A stretch of DNA of 64,000 bases from Gammaproteobacteria bacterium (GTDB lineage Bacteria; Pseudomonadota; Gammaproteobacteria; Enterobacterales; Kangiellaceae): the NCBI GenBank assembly GCA_013372875.1, contig JABXIW010000107.1:1-64000 (forward strand). The letters run 5' to 3'. Positions 39,899-49,476 of this stretch are shown in pieces (the stretch's first letter is position 1; each line of letters begins with the position of its first letter). Made by a program: the position numbers and the translations under genes. The notes beneath the pieces are model-generated. The model worked only from the letters and a program-made list of their open reading frames with translations. It was not told the origin of the DNA and ran no database searches.

Positions 39899-41158
39899 TT
39901 AACGTTTATCTTGCCTTGGCTTACCACCACCTCTTCGTTGGCTAGGATGTCTTCTTTTTTGTTGCAACTGAACCGAAGGTTTTAATTCCGCCATATATTC
40001 TGACTTTATATCCAATTTCGGCAGCTGATGACCTATATATTCCTCAATTGCAGTTAAGTTCATGGCAAAGTCTTCACCAGCAAAACTGACTGCATCACCT
40101 TCGGCGCCAGCGCGAGCGGTTCGACCTATTCGATGCACATAATCTTCTGGATCGTCTGGCAAGTGGAAATTAAAAACATGGGATACCCCATCAATATGCA
40201 GGCCACGCGCAGCAACGTCGGTACAAACCAAAACATTGACCTTATTATTCTCAAGCTCACCTAGTAAGCGCAGACGTTTTTTCTGGTGCACATCGCCAGT
40301 CAACATTTCCACCGCAATATCATTGCCTTTTAAGCAGGCCCAGACATGCTCGGCGGCGCGTTTGGTATTAGTAAACACAATCGAGCGTTCTGGTTGTAAG
40401 CGATTCATTAAGCCCACCAACAAAGGCAATGCCTCTTCGCGGCTTGGGTAAAATAGCGCTTCACGAATTTTCTTAGCAGTGACTTGAGTTGCTTGAACCT
40501 GAATATGCTGCGGATTGTGCATATGCTCATAAGCCAACTCTTGCACACGGTGCGATAGTGTCGCCGAGAAAAGTAGATTCAAACGGTCATTGGCAGGTGG
40601 CATACGGCGGAACAAATAACGAATATCCTTAATAAAACCCAAGTCAAACATTCGATCCGCTTCATCCAACACCACCGAGTCAATCGCTTCTAAGCCATAC
40701 GCATGCTGTTTGTAGTAATCAATCAAGCGGCCCGTAGTGCCAATCAAGATATCCACGCCCTTTTCTAGCGATAGGCGTTGTTTTTCGTAATCTTCACCCC
40801 CATATACTACGCGAATCTTGAGTTTGGCGTACTTTGCCAGTTGCACCGCATCTTTGGCGATCTGTACAGCTAATTCGCGAGTTGGCGCCATAATTAAGGA
40901 GCGCGGCTCATTGGCGCGGCGACCTTCGATTTCTGGCAAAGTGAGCATATCGTTCATAATGCCAAGCAAGAAAGCAATGGTTTTGCCAGTACCAGTTTGG
41001 CCTTGGCCAGCCACATTTTGTCCTTTGAGCAACAAAGGCAAGGTTTTGGCCTGGATCGGCGTACATTTCTCAAAACCGAGATCCTGTACCGCCTGTAACA
41101 GTTTCGGATGCAGTCCTAATTCTGCGAATGTAACATTTGATAGATGGGAAGTGTCCAT
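39899..41158 (-). CDS. rhlB: ATP-dependent RNA helicase RhlB
   Basis: DEAD-box helicase, in E. coli a partner of the RNA degradosome. 419 aa from the ATG at 41158 ([14 protein letters not shown]), which aligns with the E. coli RhlB start; the frame is open further upstream but overlaps the trxA promoter and coding region. Motifs: [101 protein letters not shown]. Ends in a basic tail. Divergent from trxA with rho beyond, as in E. coli. Confidence 0.96.
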   Translation of the reverse strand: MDTSHLSNVTFAELGLHPKLLQAVQDLGFEKCTPIQAKTLPLLLKGQNVAGQGQTGTGKTIAFLLGIMNDMLTLPEIEGRRANEPRSLIMAPTRELAVQIAKDAVQLAKYAKLKIRVVYGGEDYEKQRLSLEKGVDILIGTTGRLIDYYKQHAYGLEAIDSVVLDEADRMFDLGFIKDIRYLFRRMPPANDRLNLLFSATLSHRVQELAYEHMHNPQHIQVQATQVTAKKIREALFYPSREEALPLLVGLMNRLQPERSIVFTNTKRAAEHVWACLKGNDIAVEMLTGDVHQKKRLRLLGELENNKVNVLVCTDVAARGLHIDGVSHVFNFHLPDDPEDYVHRIGRTARAGAEGDAVSFAGEDFAMNLTAIEEYIGHQLPKLDIKSEYMAELKPSVQLQQKRRHPSQRRGGGKPRQDKR

Positions 41159-41268
41159 ATAGTAAATTTTTACCGTGAGCGCTTGCAAAATGGCGCTTGT
41201 TTGTTTCAAATAGTGCCATTGTGAGCATCTAATGGCTTGAGCGCAAGCGATAGCAGGAGAATATTTTA

Positions 41269-41595
41269 ATGAGTGACAAGATTGTATATTTAAGCGACGC
41301 GACTTTTGACGCAGAAGTTCTAAACGCTGAAGGTCCAGTATTGGTAGATTATTGGGCGGAATGGTGTGGCCCTTGTAAAATGATTGGCCCAATCCTTGAC
41401 GAGTTAGCCGAAGAATACGAAGGCAAAGTTAAGATTGCTAAGCTGAACATCGACGAAAACAACGAAACACCACCTAAGTTTGGTATTCGTGGCATCCCTA
41501 CTTTGATGTTATTCAAAGGTGGCCAAGTTGAAGCGACTAAAGTTGGTGCCTTATCAAAATCTCAATTAATGGCGTTTATCGACTCTAATCTTTAA
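41269..41595 (+). CDS. trxA: Thioredoxin 1
   Basis: 108-aa cytosolic disulfide reductase. The active site WCGPC is at residues 32-36, followed by [14 protein letters not shown] and the cis-Pro loop [19 protein letters not shown] lies nine bases before the ATG. Divergent from rhlB and ending in an intrinsic terminator. Confidence 0.98.
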   Translation: MSDKIVYLSDATFDAEVLNAEGPVLVDYWAEWCGPCKMIGPILDELAEEYEGKVKIAKLNIDENNETPPKFGIRGIPTLMLFKGGQVEATKVGALSKSQLMAFIDSNL

Positions 41596-41618
41596 TCAAT
41601 CCATTAATATTTGAATTT

Positions 41619-41643
41619 AAAAGAGGCTTTTTAGCCTCTTTTT
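41619..41643 (+). terminator. Intrinsic terminator of trxA
   Basis: AAAAGAGGCT, loop TTTT, AGCCTC followed by five T. Confidence 0.92.
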
Positions 41644-41655
41644 ACTTTATAGCTT

Positions 41656-41808
41656 ATGGAACAACTCGTATCGATTATCGGCAATTTTATTGCTAAGCAC
41701 CTACTACCTAAGGGTTGGATCGAAGAAGATAGTGATTTAGCTGGCGGACTAGGCTTATTCAGCCTCGTGATCTTTTTAATTATTTTTATCCTGATTATTA
41801 AATACTAG
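41656..41808 (+). CDS. Possible 50-aa membrane peptide
   Basis: An ATG-to-TAG frame of 50 codons just after the trxA terminator. It encodes a charged N-terminal half (MEQLVSIIGNFIAK, then KGWIEED) and one strong C-terminal helix (LFSLVIFLIIFILIIKY). The composition fits a small one-pass membrane protein. No convincing Shine-Dalgarno precedes it, and its stop overlaps the end of the convergent TPR gene by 4 bases, so it remains tentative. Confidence 0.4.
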   Translation: MEQLVSIIGNFIAKHLLPKGWIEEDSDLAGGLGLFSLVIFLIIFILIIKY

Positions 41809-43667
41809 TCACACTCAAAGTCATCTTGCCCAACTGGACGGCATTGAGGCGGAAAGCCTTTATTTTGCCAATGAGCAAATATTCCTGAGTTTTTAATGTG
41901 GGCTTTAAACGCGTCAGATTGCCTGACTTTGCTGCCGCCTTCTCCCCAATAAAATAAAACTTTATCAAAAGGAGCTGGCTGACCCAAAGACAACAAGATG
42001 TAATCAATCATGCCTTGATCATGGTTTTCCGAATTTTCAACAAACTGCCTAATATCATTAGCCAATTCTGAATGATCCTTATTCGAGCTTTTAAAGGCCT
42101 CATAGAGCTCATCGTGACGATGCCAGCCATACAAAAGTCTAAAATTATTCGTTATAGACTTAAAAGCTAGCTCTTCATCCGTTCTAGCCAAAGCATTCAA
42201 AGGCCCGAATATTACTTTATGCGAGCTATTATTTAAGGCTTCTAAATAAACCTCTACGCTCTCTTTATAAAATCCCAACTCAGATAAAACTGCTGTAATA
42301 TTTTCTTTGCATGGAACGTATAAAGGTTCGTATTCAGCACAAGTTTGGAAATCTTTTAAAGCAAGATCCAAAAATCCCAGAGTATTATAGTGCAGCCCTC
42401 GCCAATTAAGGGCTGAGGCATTCTTTGGGTTAATGGCAAGTGCCGCATTAAAATCATTTTCCAATTGCGTCATATCAACCGTCTCGAGCCCTTCTTGATA
42501 CGAATTCATTAAAATTTTACCGCGAACGGCTAAGGCCAAAGAGCTATCTGGGTTGATACTTAAAACCTTTTCAATATATTGGGAAGATTTTTGCTTTACT
42601 TCGCCCCGCTCTGCTTTACTGTAACCGTATTCAACCATTAGCGACTGTAGCGCAGCTTTAATCTCTAAAGCCTGCACAAAGTTAGGATCTTGCTCTAGGG
42701 CTTGAGATAAAAACTCGTCTGCTTCATTCAGCCTGAAGCGACCTTGAAATAGTGGTCGTGCTTTAAGAAACAATTCGTAGGCCGATAGGTTATCAGTACT
42801 TGCTTTAACCGCTACCTGTTCAATGATAGAAATACCTAAATGATCCTTCAAAGCAGCAACTATCGATTTCGAAATTTCATCTTGAATGGCAAAGATATTT
42901 TCGGCGGTCAAAGGCCTGTCATAAGTCTCTGACCATAAATGTTTATCGGTTTCTGCTTCTATCAATTGCGCCGTCACCCGAATAGTGTCACCAGCTTTTC
43001 TAACTGAGCCTTCCAACACATGCTTCACTTTCAATTTTTCAGCAATTTCAGGAATTCCGATATCTCGCCCTTTAAACTGAAAAGAAGAGGTACGCGAAGA
43101 TACATTAAGTTCTTTAATTTTGACTAAAACATTAAGGATTTCTTCGGCAATACCATCGGAGAAATACTCTTGATCGCCAGTAGAAGATAAATCAGCAAAG
43201 GGCAAAACGGCTATCGAAGCATCAGTTAAAGCAGCAATTTCTTGCTTGGCAGTTTCGGCGGGAACAGCGCTAACTTGCTGATCAGCGGAGCTTACCGATA
43301 AAGGCTCTACTGCTGGCGGGCTTATGCGCTGCCAAATAATCATCAGCAACAACAAGAAAACCGCAAATAAGGTAATTAAATCGAGTTTTTTGGCGGTTTG
43401 ATGGGTAATCGATTTATTGCGGTCGACATCTTTTTCTCGCTTGAGTCCTTCAGGAGTTAACTCATAAGCCCATGAGAATAATAATGTTGGAATAAAACCA
43501 ATTAAAAGCGCTAAAAAGATATAACGGCTAGTTTCTTCGGATAATTGCAATACCGGCACTAATGTATCTGCAACCTGCATCAACAGCCAGCCAATCACCA
43601 CATAGGCAATCGCCACCCGAAACACATTGCGCTTTTTTAGTTCATCAATAAATTTACTCAATGTCAT
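41805..43667 (-). CDS. Membrane protein with TolB-like N-domain and TPR repeats
   Basis: 620 aa from the ATG at 43667, with GAGGG just upstream. The N-terminus (FIDELKKRNVFRVAIAYVVIGWLLMQV) and two further helices (about 48-68 and 98-118) form a membrane region. A TolB-N/FlgO-like domain follows (about 150-285: ASIAVLPFADLSSTGDQEYFSDGIAEEILNVL, LEGSVRKAGDTIRVTAQLIEAETDKHLWSETYDR). TPR-like helices cover about 300-480 (INPKNASALNWRGLHYNTLGFLDLALKDF). This layout is seen in proteins annotated as adenylate-cyclase-associated or TPR regulators, but no cyclase or DNA-binding domain is present. Role unknown. Confidence 0.85.
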   Translation of the reverse strand: MTLSKFIDELKKRNVFRVAIAYVVIGWLLMQVADTLVPVLQLSEETSRYIFLALLIGFIPTLLFSWAYELTPEGLKREKDVDRNKSITHQTAKKLDLITLFAVFLLLLMIIWQRISPPAVEPLSVSSADQQVSAVPAETAKQEIAALTDASIAVLPFADLSSTGDQEYFSDGIAEEILNVLVKIKELNVSSRTSSFQFKGRDIGIPEIAEKLKVKHVLEGSVRKAGDTIRVTAQLIEAETDKHLWSETYDRPLTAENIFAIQDEISKSIVAALKDHLGISIIEQVAVKASTDNLSAYELFLKARPLFQGRFRLNEADEFLSQALEQDPNFVQALEIKAALQSLMVEYGYSKAERGEVKQKSSQYIEKVLSINPDSSLALAVRGKILMNSYQEGLETVDMTQLENDFNAALAINPKNASALNWRGLHYNTLGFLDLALKDFQTCAEYEPLYVPCKENITAVLSELGFYKESVEVYLEALNNSSHKVIFGPLNALARTDEELAFKSITNNFRLLYGWHRHDELYEAFKSSNKDHSELANDIRQFVENSENHDQGMIDYILLSLGQPAPFDKVLFYWGEGGSKVRQSDAFKAHIKNSGIFAHWQNKGFPPQCRPVGQDDFECD

Positions 43668-43924
43668 TCCCTCGAGACATCTCAGCAATCACTCATACTA
43701 ACATATATCAAAGCCTTGAAAAGGCTAGACAAACCTTAGCCTCAATGCTAAATTGACTCTTGCTGAAACCAGCAGTACCTATAGCCGCAATAGCTCCTAA
43801 GTGAGTCTCCTTGAAGAAAAATATGGAAGCGGCAACTCCAATTTTAAAAATTTTAAATTAACATTTAAAACACAGGACTGATCGATCGATCACAACCATT
43901 TCTCAACTTTTCTAGTACATCTCT

Positions 43925-45181
43925 ATGAATTTATCTGAATTAAAGAAAAAAAATGCCCAAGAACTCGCCGAATTAACCAAAGCTGCAGGCCTTGAGCATA
44001 TGGCGCGGATGCGCAAACAGGACATTATCTTTGGCTTATTAAAAAACCACGCTAAATCTGGTGAAGACATTTTTGGTGGTGGTGTTTTAGAAATCTTGCC
44101 CGATGGCTTCGGTTTCTTACGTTCAGCCGAAGGCTCTTACTTAGCGGGCCCAGATGATATCTACGTTTCACCAAGCCAAATACGCCGCTTTAATTTACGT
44201 ACAGGTGATACCATTTCTGGCAAGATCCGACCGCCAAAAGACGGTGAGCGCTATTTTGCATTATTGAAAGTTGCTGAAATCAACTATGACAGTCCTGAAA
44301 ATTCACGTCGCAAGATCTTATTCGAAAACTTAACGCCGCTACATCCTGATGAGCGTATGCGTATGGAGCGCGGTAATGGTTCAACCGAAGATATCACAGC
44401 TCGTGTTATCGATTTAGCTTCACCAATCGGCAAGGGGCAACGCGCCTTGATCGTATCGCCACCAAAAGCCGGTAAAACCATGATGCTGCAGAATATCGCT
44501 CAGTCGATCACGACTCAGCATCCTGATTGCATGGTTATCGTATTGTTAATTGACGAACGTCCAGAAGAAGTAACAGAAATGCAGCGCATGGTACAAGGCG
44601 AAGTCGTTGCTTCGACTTTCGATGAGCCAGCGGCTCGTCACGTCCAAGTGGCGGAAATGGTTATCGAGAAAGCCAAGCGTTTAGTTGAGCATAAAAAAGA
44701 CGTGGTGATATTACTCGACTCGATAACCCGCTTAGCTCGTGCCTACAACACAGTAGTTCCATCGTCTGGCAAGGTTCTTACGGGTGGTGTTGATGCTAAC
44801 GCCCTACAACGCCCTAAGCGTTTCTTCGGTGCGGCTCGTAACATCGAAGAAGGCGGTAGCTTAACTATTATCGCTACTGCACTAGTCGATACTGGCTCTA
44901 AGATGGACGAAGTGATTTACGAAGAATTTAAAGGCACTGGTAACATGGAATTACACCTTTCTCGCAAGATCGCTGAGAAACGTGTCTTCCCTGCTATCGA
45001 CTTTAACCGTTCTGGCTCACGTAAAGAAGATTTATTAACCTCTCCAGACGAACTGCAAAAGATGTGGATCTTACGCAAAATCTTACATCCAATGGATGAG
45101 TTAGACGCGATTGAATTCTTGATCGACAAAATGGCACTGACGAAGTCGAATGACGAGTTCTTCGACGCCATGAAAAGATAA
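43925..45181 (+). CDS. rho: Transcription termination factor Rho
   Basis: Hexameric RNA-dependent ATPase. The N-terminal RNA-binding domain ([17 protein letters not shown]; cold-shock-like fold with [15 protein letters not shown] and [11 protein letters not shown]) precedes the RecA-like motor: [12 protein letters not shown] (P loop), [47 protein letters not shown]. Length (418 aa) equals E. coli. The 257 bases before it, shared with the divergent TPR gene, hold an AT-rich tract at about 43840-43875 and no obvious leader peptide. Confidence 0.98.
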   Translation: MNLSELKKKNAQELAELTKAAGLEHMARMRKQDIIFGLLKNHAKSGEDIFGGGVLEILPDGFGFLRSAEGSYLAGPDDIYVSPSQIRRFNLRTGDTISGKIRPPKDGERYFALLKVAEINYDSPENSRRKILFENLTPLHPDERMRMERGNGSTEDITARVIDLASPIGKGQRALIVSPPKAGKTMMLQNIAQSITTQHPDCMVIVLLIDERPEEVTEMQRMVQGEVVASTFDEPAARHVQVAEMVIEKAKRLVEHKKDVVILLDSITRLARAYNTVVPSSGKVLTGGVDANALQRPKRFFGAARNIEEGGSLTIIATALVDTGSKMDEVIYEEFKGTGNMELHLSRKIAEKRVFPAIDFNRSGSRKEDLLTSPDELQKMWILRKILHPMDELDAIEFLIDKMALTKSNDEFFDAMKR

Positions 45182-45321
45182 GTTATAAAAGGCCTTTTTA
45201 GCGCCCTGCTTTGTTAGTTTCTTGCTCAATCGGTCGAGTATTTCAATACACTCCATCATTGCGCGAGAAACTGCCTCGCAGAAACACTAAAAATCCTCTT
45301 TTCTAAACTTATCTTTGACCT

Positions 45322-45585
45322 ATGAAAAATCTTCTTAAATTCTTTTTAATCCCTGTATCCCAAATCCTAGCTGTTTTATGTGCTTTTGGTTTATCAGGCC
45401 AAATAGCTGCCATCTATATGCTTGCTACTAATCAAGTTCAAGAAGGCCAACCAATTTTTATGGATGAACTTGCTCCAAATTTGGATGACTTGATTTATAG
45501 AAGTATCATTACAACCCTATTATTTATCATTTGTGCTTGTATCGCCTATAAAGGCAAAAAGTATTTATCAAATATCAAAGATTAA
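45322..45585 (+). CDS. Small membrane protein, unknown function
   Basis: 87 aa with two hydrophobic segments (about 5-35 and 62-78) separated by an acidic loop (FMDELAPNLDDL). No domain recognised. No strong Shine-Dalgarno is visible before the ATG, so the start is not certain. Confidence 0.5.
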   Translation: MKNLLKFFLIPVSQILAVLCAFGLSGQIAAIYMLATNQVQEGQPIFMDELAPNLDDLIYRSIITTLLFIICACIAYKGKKYLSNIKD

Positions 45586-45635
45586 CCTCTGGTGAGTCCC
45601 TTTAAGGTTAGCCGAAAGCAATCAAATTATAGTGC

Positions 45636-45805
45636 AAATTGGGCAGGGATAGCCCAATTTAGCAAAGACGAAACAGGAAGTTTCGTTTTGAGGCGCGTTA
45701 ATAATTTTATTGATTGAGGGAAACGCGCAGCGTCTAACTTTATGGGTGGTCTTCTCTTTGGTTACTTTCTCTTGACCACGCAAGAGAAAGTAACTCGCTG
45801 AAAAA
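45636..45805. repeat. Folded intergenic repeat element (multi-hairpin)
   Basis: Four inverted repeats follow one another: AAATTGGGC/GCCCAATTT (45636-45660), ACGAAAC/GTTTCGT (45668-45686), GCGCGTT/AACGCGC (45693-45728) and a 14-bp perfect stem GTTACTTTCTCTTG/CAAGAGAAAGTAAC (45761-45794). The phrase GGTGGTCTTCTCTTTGGTTAC leading into an AGAAAGTAACTCGC end resembles a dispersed repeat I know from many gammaproteobacterial genomes, where it gives rise to spurious short proteins containing QEKVTKEK. It fills most of the 287-base gap before ubiD. Only one copy is seen here. Confidence 0.7.
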
Positions 45806-45872
45806 GCGAAAAGCATGATATCGTTTTGCACTATCTGCTAGAATACCCCCAATACCAAAAACCAAAACCCCT

Positions 45873-47354
45873 ATGCAATACAAAGACCTACGCGATTTTA
45901 TTTCCAAACTCGAGTCTATGGGCGAGTTAAAACGTGTTTCTGTGGAAGTGGATCCAAATTTAGAAATGACGGAGATTTGCGATCGAACTTTACGTGCTGG
46001 CGGTCCGGCGATTTTATTCGAAAATGTTAAAGGTCATTCGATTCCTGTTTTGGGCAATTTGTTTGGTACTACTCGCCGTGTTGCTTTAGCTATGGGCAAA
46101 GAGGACTTGTCGGGATTAAGGGATTTAGGTGAATTGCTAGCATTTTTAAAAGAGCCAAAACCACCTGAAGGTTTACGCGACGCTTGGGAGCAGTTGCCAG
46201 TCTTTAAGCAAGTGCTAAATATGGCACCCAAAAAGGTTAAAAAAGCGCCATGCCAGCAGATTATTTTAGAAGGCGATGAGGTCGATTTAACTAAAATCCC
46301 CGTACAAACTTGCTGGCCAGGTGATGCAGCGCCTTTAATGACTTGGGGTTTAACGGTCACTCGCGGTCCTAATAAATCACGCCAGAATTTAGGCATCTAT
46401 CGCCAACAAGTCTTGGGCAAAAACAAACTGATTATGCGCTGGTTGGCGCATCGCGGTGGCGCACTAGACTTTAAAGAATGGTGTGAAGCCAATCCTGGTG
46501 AGCCCTTCCCCGTTTCGGTAGCCTTTGGCGCCGATCCAGCAACTATTTTAGGCGCTGTAACCCCAGTGCCTGACACGCTGAGCGAATATGCTTTTGCTGG
46601 GCTATTGCGTGGTGAGAAAACTGAAGTAGTTCAGTCCATTGGCAATGACTTACAGGTACCAGCATCCAGTGAAATCGTTCTTGAAGGTTATATTGATCCG
46701 AATGAGATGGCCGATGAAGGCCCTTATGGCGATCATACGGGTTATTACAATGAGGTTGAGCGTTTCCCTGTATTTACCGTTGAGCGCATCAGCATGCGCG
46801 AAAATCCAATCTATCATTCGACCTATACTGGCCGTCCACCTGATGAACCCGCGATTTTAGGCGAGGCCTTAAACGAAGTTTTCGTACCTATTCTGCAAAA
46901 GCAATTCCCTGAAATTACCGACTTTTACCTACCACCTGAGGGATGTTCGTATCGTTTAGCGGTAGTTTCGATGAAGAAGCAATATCCAGGTCATGCCAAA
47001 AGAGTCATGATGGGTGTTTGGTCTTTTCTTAGACAATTTATGTATACCAAGTTTGTTATCGTGGTGGACGATGATGTGAATACCCGCGATTGGAAAGATG
47101 TGATTTGGGCACTAACCACTCGGGTCGATCCTACTCGTGATACCACTCTTATCGACAATACGCCGATTGATTATTTAGATTTTGCTTCGCCTGTTTCTGG
47201 GCTCGGCTCAAAAATGGGCATCGATGCCACCAATAAATTGCCTGGCGAGACTGATCGCGAATGGGGCGAACCGATTGTGATGGACAAGGCGGTTAAAGAT
47301 AAGGTTGATACCATTTGGGATCAGCTGCAATTAATGCCCAAGGAAGACAGCTAA
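45873..47354 (+). CDS. ubiD: 3-octaprenyl-4-hydroxybenzoate decarboxylase UbiD
   Basis: Prenylated-FMN-dependent decarboxylase of ubiquinone synthesis; needs UbiX for its cofactor. Recognised by [74 protein letters not shown] and the catalytic-loop region [21 protein letters not shown]. Length (493 aa) is normal. fre begins immediately after the stop, as in E. coli. Confidence 0.98.
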   Translation: MQYKDLRDFISKLESMGELKRVSVEVDPNLEMTEICDRTLRAGGPAILFENVKGHSIPVLGNLFGTTRRVALAMGKEDLSGLRDLGELLAFLKEPKPPEGLRDAWEQLPVFKQVLNMAPKKVKKAPCQQIILEGDEVDLTKIPVQTCWPGDAAPLMTWGLTVTRGPNKSRQNLGIYRQQVLGKNKLIMRWLAHRGGALDFKEWCEANPGEPFPVSVAFGADPATILGAVTPVPDTLSEYAFAGLLRGEKTEVVQSIGNDLQVPASSEIVLEGYIDPNEMADEGPYGDHTGYYNEVERFPVFTVERISMRENPIYHSTYTGRPPDEPAILGEALNEVFVPILQKQFPEITDFYLPPEGCSYRLAVVSMKKQYPGHAKRVMMGVWSFLRQFMYTKFVIVVDDDVNTRDWKDVIWALTTRVDPTRDTTLIDNTPIDYLDFASPVSGLGSKMGIDATNKLPGETDREWGEPIVMDKAVKDKVDTIWDQLQLMPKEDS

Positions 47355-48098
47355 ATGACTGATTCTATTGATAATAATCAAAATACTTTTTATGAGCTTG
47401 AAGTACGCTTGGTACGCAAAGTCAGCTCAGATGTTTACTGGGTTCAACTTGATCCACTTGGCGAACTGCCGCCCTACTCCGCTGGTCAATATTTGATGTT
47501 GGAATTGGCTGACGGTCATTTATGCCCTTTTTCCATTGCCAGCTCACCTTTGCAAGATGTGCTTGAGCTGCATATTAGACGATTACCTGGGCATGATGAG
47601 GCAGACAAAATCATTAGTCATTTAAAACACCGCAACAAGGTTCGAGTGCAAATGCCTTTTGGTGATTGTTTACTGACCGATTCTGAGCGCCCAGCGGTAT
47701 TTATTGCGGGCGGTACTGGTTTTGCGCCCTTTCATTCGATTATTAAAACCGCTTTGATGAATGGCGATAAGCGCCCTCTTATTCTCTATTGGGGAGCGCA
47801 AACGGGCGATGACTTATACTTACTTGAAGAACCTCAAGAGTGGTCTGATTCGGTGGAAAACTTGACCTTTGTGCCAGTGCTATCTGGGATCGACCCTGAT
47901 TGGCAAGGGCGTAAGGGTTTCGTGCATCATGCTTTTATGCTCGATTACGATGATTTAAGTGGTATGGATATTTTTGTCGCTGGCTCTGAGCCCATGGTGA
48001 TGTCGGTGTACCAAGATTTGCTGGATCGAGGTGTAGCCAAAGCCGATATCCACTCTGATATTCTGCAAATCAAACGGCAGTTTGGCCAGCTCGATTAG
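47355..48098 (+). CDS. fre: NAD(P)H-flavin reductase
   Basis: 247-aa ferredoxin-reductase-type enzyme that reduces free flavins. Flavin-domain motif LCPFSIASSP (the R-x-Y-S variant of Fre) and NAD-domain motif VFIAGGTGFAPFHSII, then LYWGAQTGDDLYL and the C-terminal VAGSEPMVMSVYQDL. Placed with no gap after ubiD, which fits a role in flavin supply to the UbiD/UbiX system (inference). Ends in a bidirectional terminator. Confidence 0.95.
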   Translation: MTDSIDNNQNTFYELEVRLVRKVSSDVYWVQLDPLGELPPYSAGQYLMLELADGHLCPFSIASSPLQDVLELHIRRLPGHDEADKIISHLKHRNKVRVQMPFGDCLLTDSERPAVFIAGGTGFAPFHSIIKTALMNGDKRPLILYWGAQTGDDLYLLEEPQEWSDSVENLTFVPVLSGIDPDWQGRKGFVHHAFMLDYDDLSGMDIFVAGSEPMVMSVYQDLLDRGVAKADIHSDILQIKRQFGQLD

Positions 48099-48105
48099 AC
48101 CCAAT

Positions 48106-48133
48106 AAAAAAAGGAGCCGATTGGCTCCTTTTT
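48106..48133. terminator. Bidirectional terminator
   Basis: AAGGAGCC, loop GATT, GGCTCCTT, flanked by an A-run and a T-run; serves fre (plus) and the solute-binding protein gene (minus). Confidence 0.93.
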
Positions 48134-48150
48134 GTTTTAAGCTACTGATT

Positions 48151-48945
48151 TTATTGGTAGTTAGACATATGCTTTTCAATTTGATTATTCGCTACCATTT
48201 GCTCTAAGCCGCTCATGATAGTTGCAATCTTGTCCGCCTTACTGCTTTTCTTACTGAACATATAAGCTACGCTGTCTACAGGAATAACCACCGAAGATTC
48301 CTTCATTTTGGCACCTAAGCCTTTGCGTTTAATGATATAGCGGCCTTCTACAGGATCCACTAAAACACCATCAACACGACCGTATTCAACGTTGTAGAAG
48401 CTCGCCTCATTGGTCGGGCTGCCAACAAAGGAACGGCTATATTGAGCATGATTCATAAAACCGTCAACCAGATCGCCATAAAAGTAGCCATCAGAAACGC
48501 CAATTTTATTACCAAAACTCAAGAATTGACCTAGGTCATCGCCATTGAAGCTACTGTTGGTTGGTACGAATAAAACAAAAGATTCTTTTCTGTAAGGTGT
48601 TGAAAAATCAGCAAATTTCTTACGCTCGCTGGTCGGTGTAGCTCCCGCCAATACATCGACTTTACCTGCTTCAACATCTTCTAATAATTCCGACCATGAC
48701 TTTTCTACATAAGCCAAGTCGCAGCCTGCTTGCGAAGCAGCCATGGCCAAAATATCCACATCAATTCCCCGCATTTTCTTATTCTCGAAGAATTGATACG
48801 GCTTTCTGGATTCCCAGCCATAGGTGATTACACAATCAGATTTTTTAACGGTTGTCGCTTCTTGTTGTTCTGAACTTCCTTTTTCATCACCACAAGCAAC
48901 TAACAAGACTGATGCCAATAACATCAACGGTTTTACCAGTCGCAT
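48151..48945 (-). CDS. Family 3 extracellular solute-binding lipoprotein
   Basis: 264 aa. Lipobox LLVACG at about residue 18. The SBP_bac_3 fold is shown by YGWESRKPYQFFENKKMRGIDVDILAMAASQAGC, WSELLEDVEAGKVDVLAGATPTSERKKFADFSTPYRKE and VEYGRVDGVLVDPVEGRYI. No ABC permease or ATPase lies next to it, so it may serve a distant transporter or act as a sensor. The ligand, probably an amino acid or similar, is unknown. Confidence 0.9.
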   Translation of the reverse strand: MRLVKPLMLLASVLLVACGDEKGSSEQQEATTVKKSDCVITYGWESRKPYQFFENKKMRGIDVDILAMAASQAGCDLAYVEKSWSELLEDVEAGKVDVLAGATPTSERKKFADFSTPYRKESFVLFVPTNSSFNGDDLGQFLSFGNKIGVSDGYFYGDLVDGFMNHAQYSRSFVGSPTNEASFYNVEYGRVDGVLVDPVEGRYIIKRKGLGAKMKESSVVIPVDSVAYMFSKKSSKADKIATIMSGLEQMVANNQIEKHMSNYQ

Positions 48946-49044
48946 TTTTTTCCCCTAACTATTTTTGGATGAAAAATATACGGTCAGTATCGATCGAAAT
49001 GTGAACTGGATCAAGTATTTGTGTATAAAAATTCGACAGTTATG

Positions 49045-49260
49045 TTAAGTATCGCTTTTAACAAGCTCTGGTTTCTGGATTGGCGCAAAGATCAGGTAAA
49101 AAATCCAAGCAAACCAAGAGATAAACCAAATGGCTAAGATCCAACCCAGTTTTTCACTGGCTATGGTCTTTTTTGATAGTAAAATCAATAGGATAGGCAA
49201 AATATATAAAAATCCTACGGTCATCATAAACAGTAAGATTGAAGTGATAGTAATGGCCAT
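49045..49260 (-). CDS. Small two-helix membrane protein (paralogue B)
   Basis: 71 aa. Two membrane helices (about 5-30 and 42-60). Shares with its upstream neighbour the block GWILAIWFISWFAWIFYLIFAPIQ, so it is a tandem duplicate. It recalls short PLDc_N or superinfection-immunity-type membrane proteins in size and layout, but the match is too weak to name. Nine bases from paralogue A and with little Shine-Dalgarno of its own. Confidence 0.7.
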   Translation of the reverse strand: MAITITSILLFMMTVGFLYILPILLILLSKKTIASEKLGWILAIWFISWFAWIFYLIFAPIQKPELVKSDT

Positions 49261-49269
49261 TGACTAGTG

Positions 49270-49464
49270 TTAGGCCCTAGAGCTCTGAACAGGCGCTACG
49301 ATTAAGTAAACAATCCAAGCGAACCAAGAAATGAACAAAGTAGCGAGAATCCAACCGGCTTTTTCCGCGCCATGGGTTTTATTTGAAGCGGCAATTGCTA
49401 CGATTGGCACCAACCATAGCAATATAATTCCCACCAAAAACATTCCGCCAAATGCAATATCCAT
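49270..49464 (-). CDS. Small two-helix membrane protein (paralogue A)
   Basis: 64 aa. Two helices (about 6-27 and 35-56) with GWILATLFISWFAWIVYLIVAPVQ, nearly the same as in paralogue B. AAGGAG lies at good distance from the ATG. It starts 12 bases after rpoH on the same strand with no terminator between, so it should be co-transcribed with the heat-shock sigma factor and share its CIRCE control. Function unknown. Confidence 0.75.
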   Translation of the reverse strand: MDIAFGGMFLVGIILLWLVPIVAIAASNKTHGAEKAGWILATLFISWFAWIVYLIVAPVQSSRA

Positions 49465-49476
49465 ATATAGAGCTCC

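Noticed and set aside
41159..41392. N-terminal extension of the rhlB frame
   Set aside because: Would overlap the trxA start on the opposite strand; the ATG at 41158 aligns with known RhlB proteins.
43880..43893. GATCGATCGATC tract before rho
   Set aside because: Short simple palindrome without arms or repeats nearby; no support for a binding site.
45186..45196. AAAAGGCCTTTTT after rho as a terminator
   Set aside because: The palindrome has no loop, so it cannot form a proper hairpin.
45622..45831. 69-aa minus-strand frame before ubiD containing QEKVTKEK
   Set aside because: It coincides with the multi-hairpin repeat, has no Shine-Dalgarno, and resembles spurious proteins arising from such repeats in other genomes.
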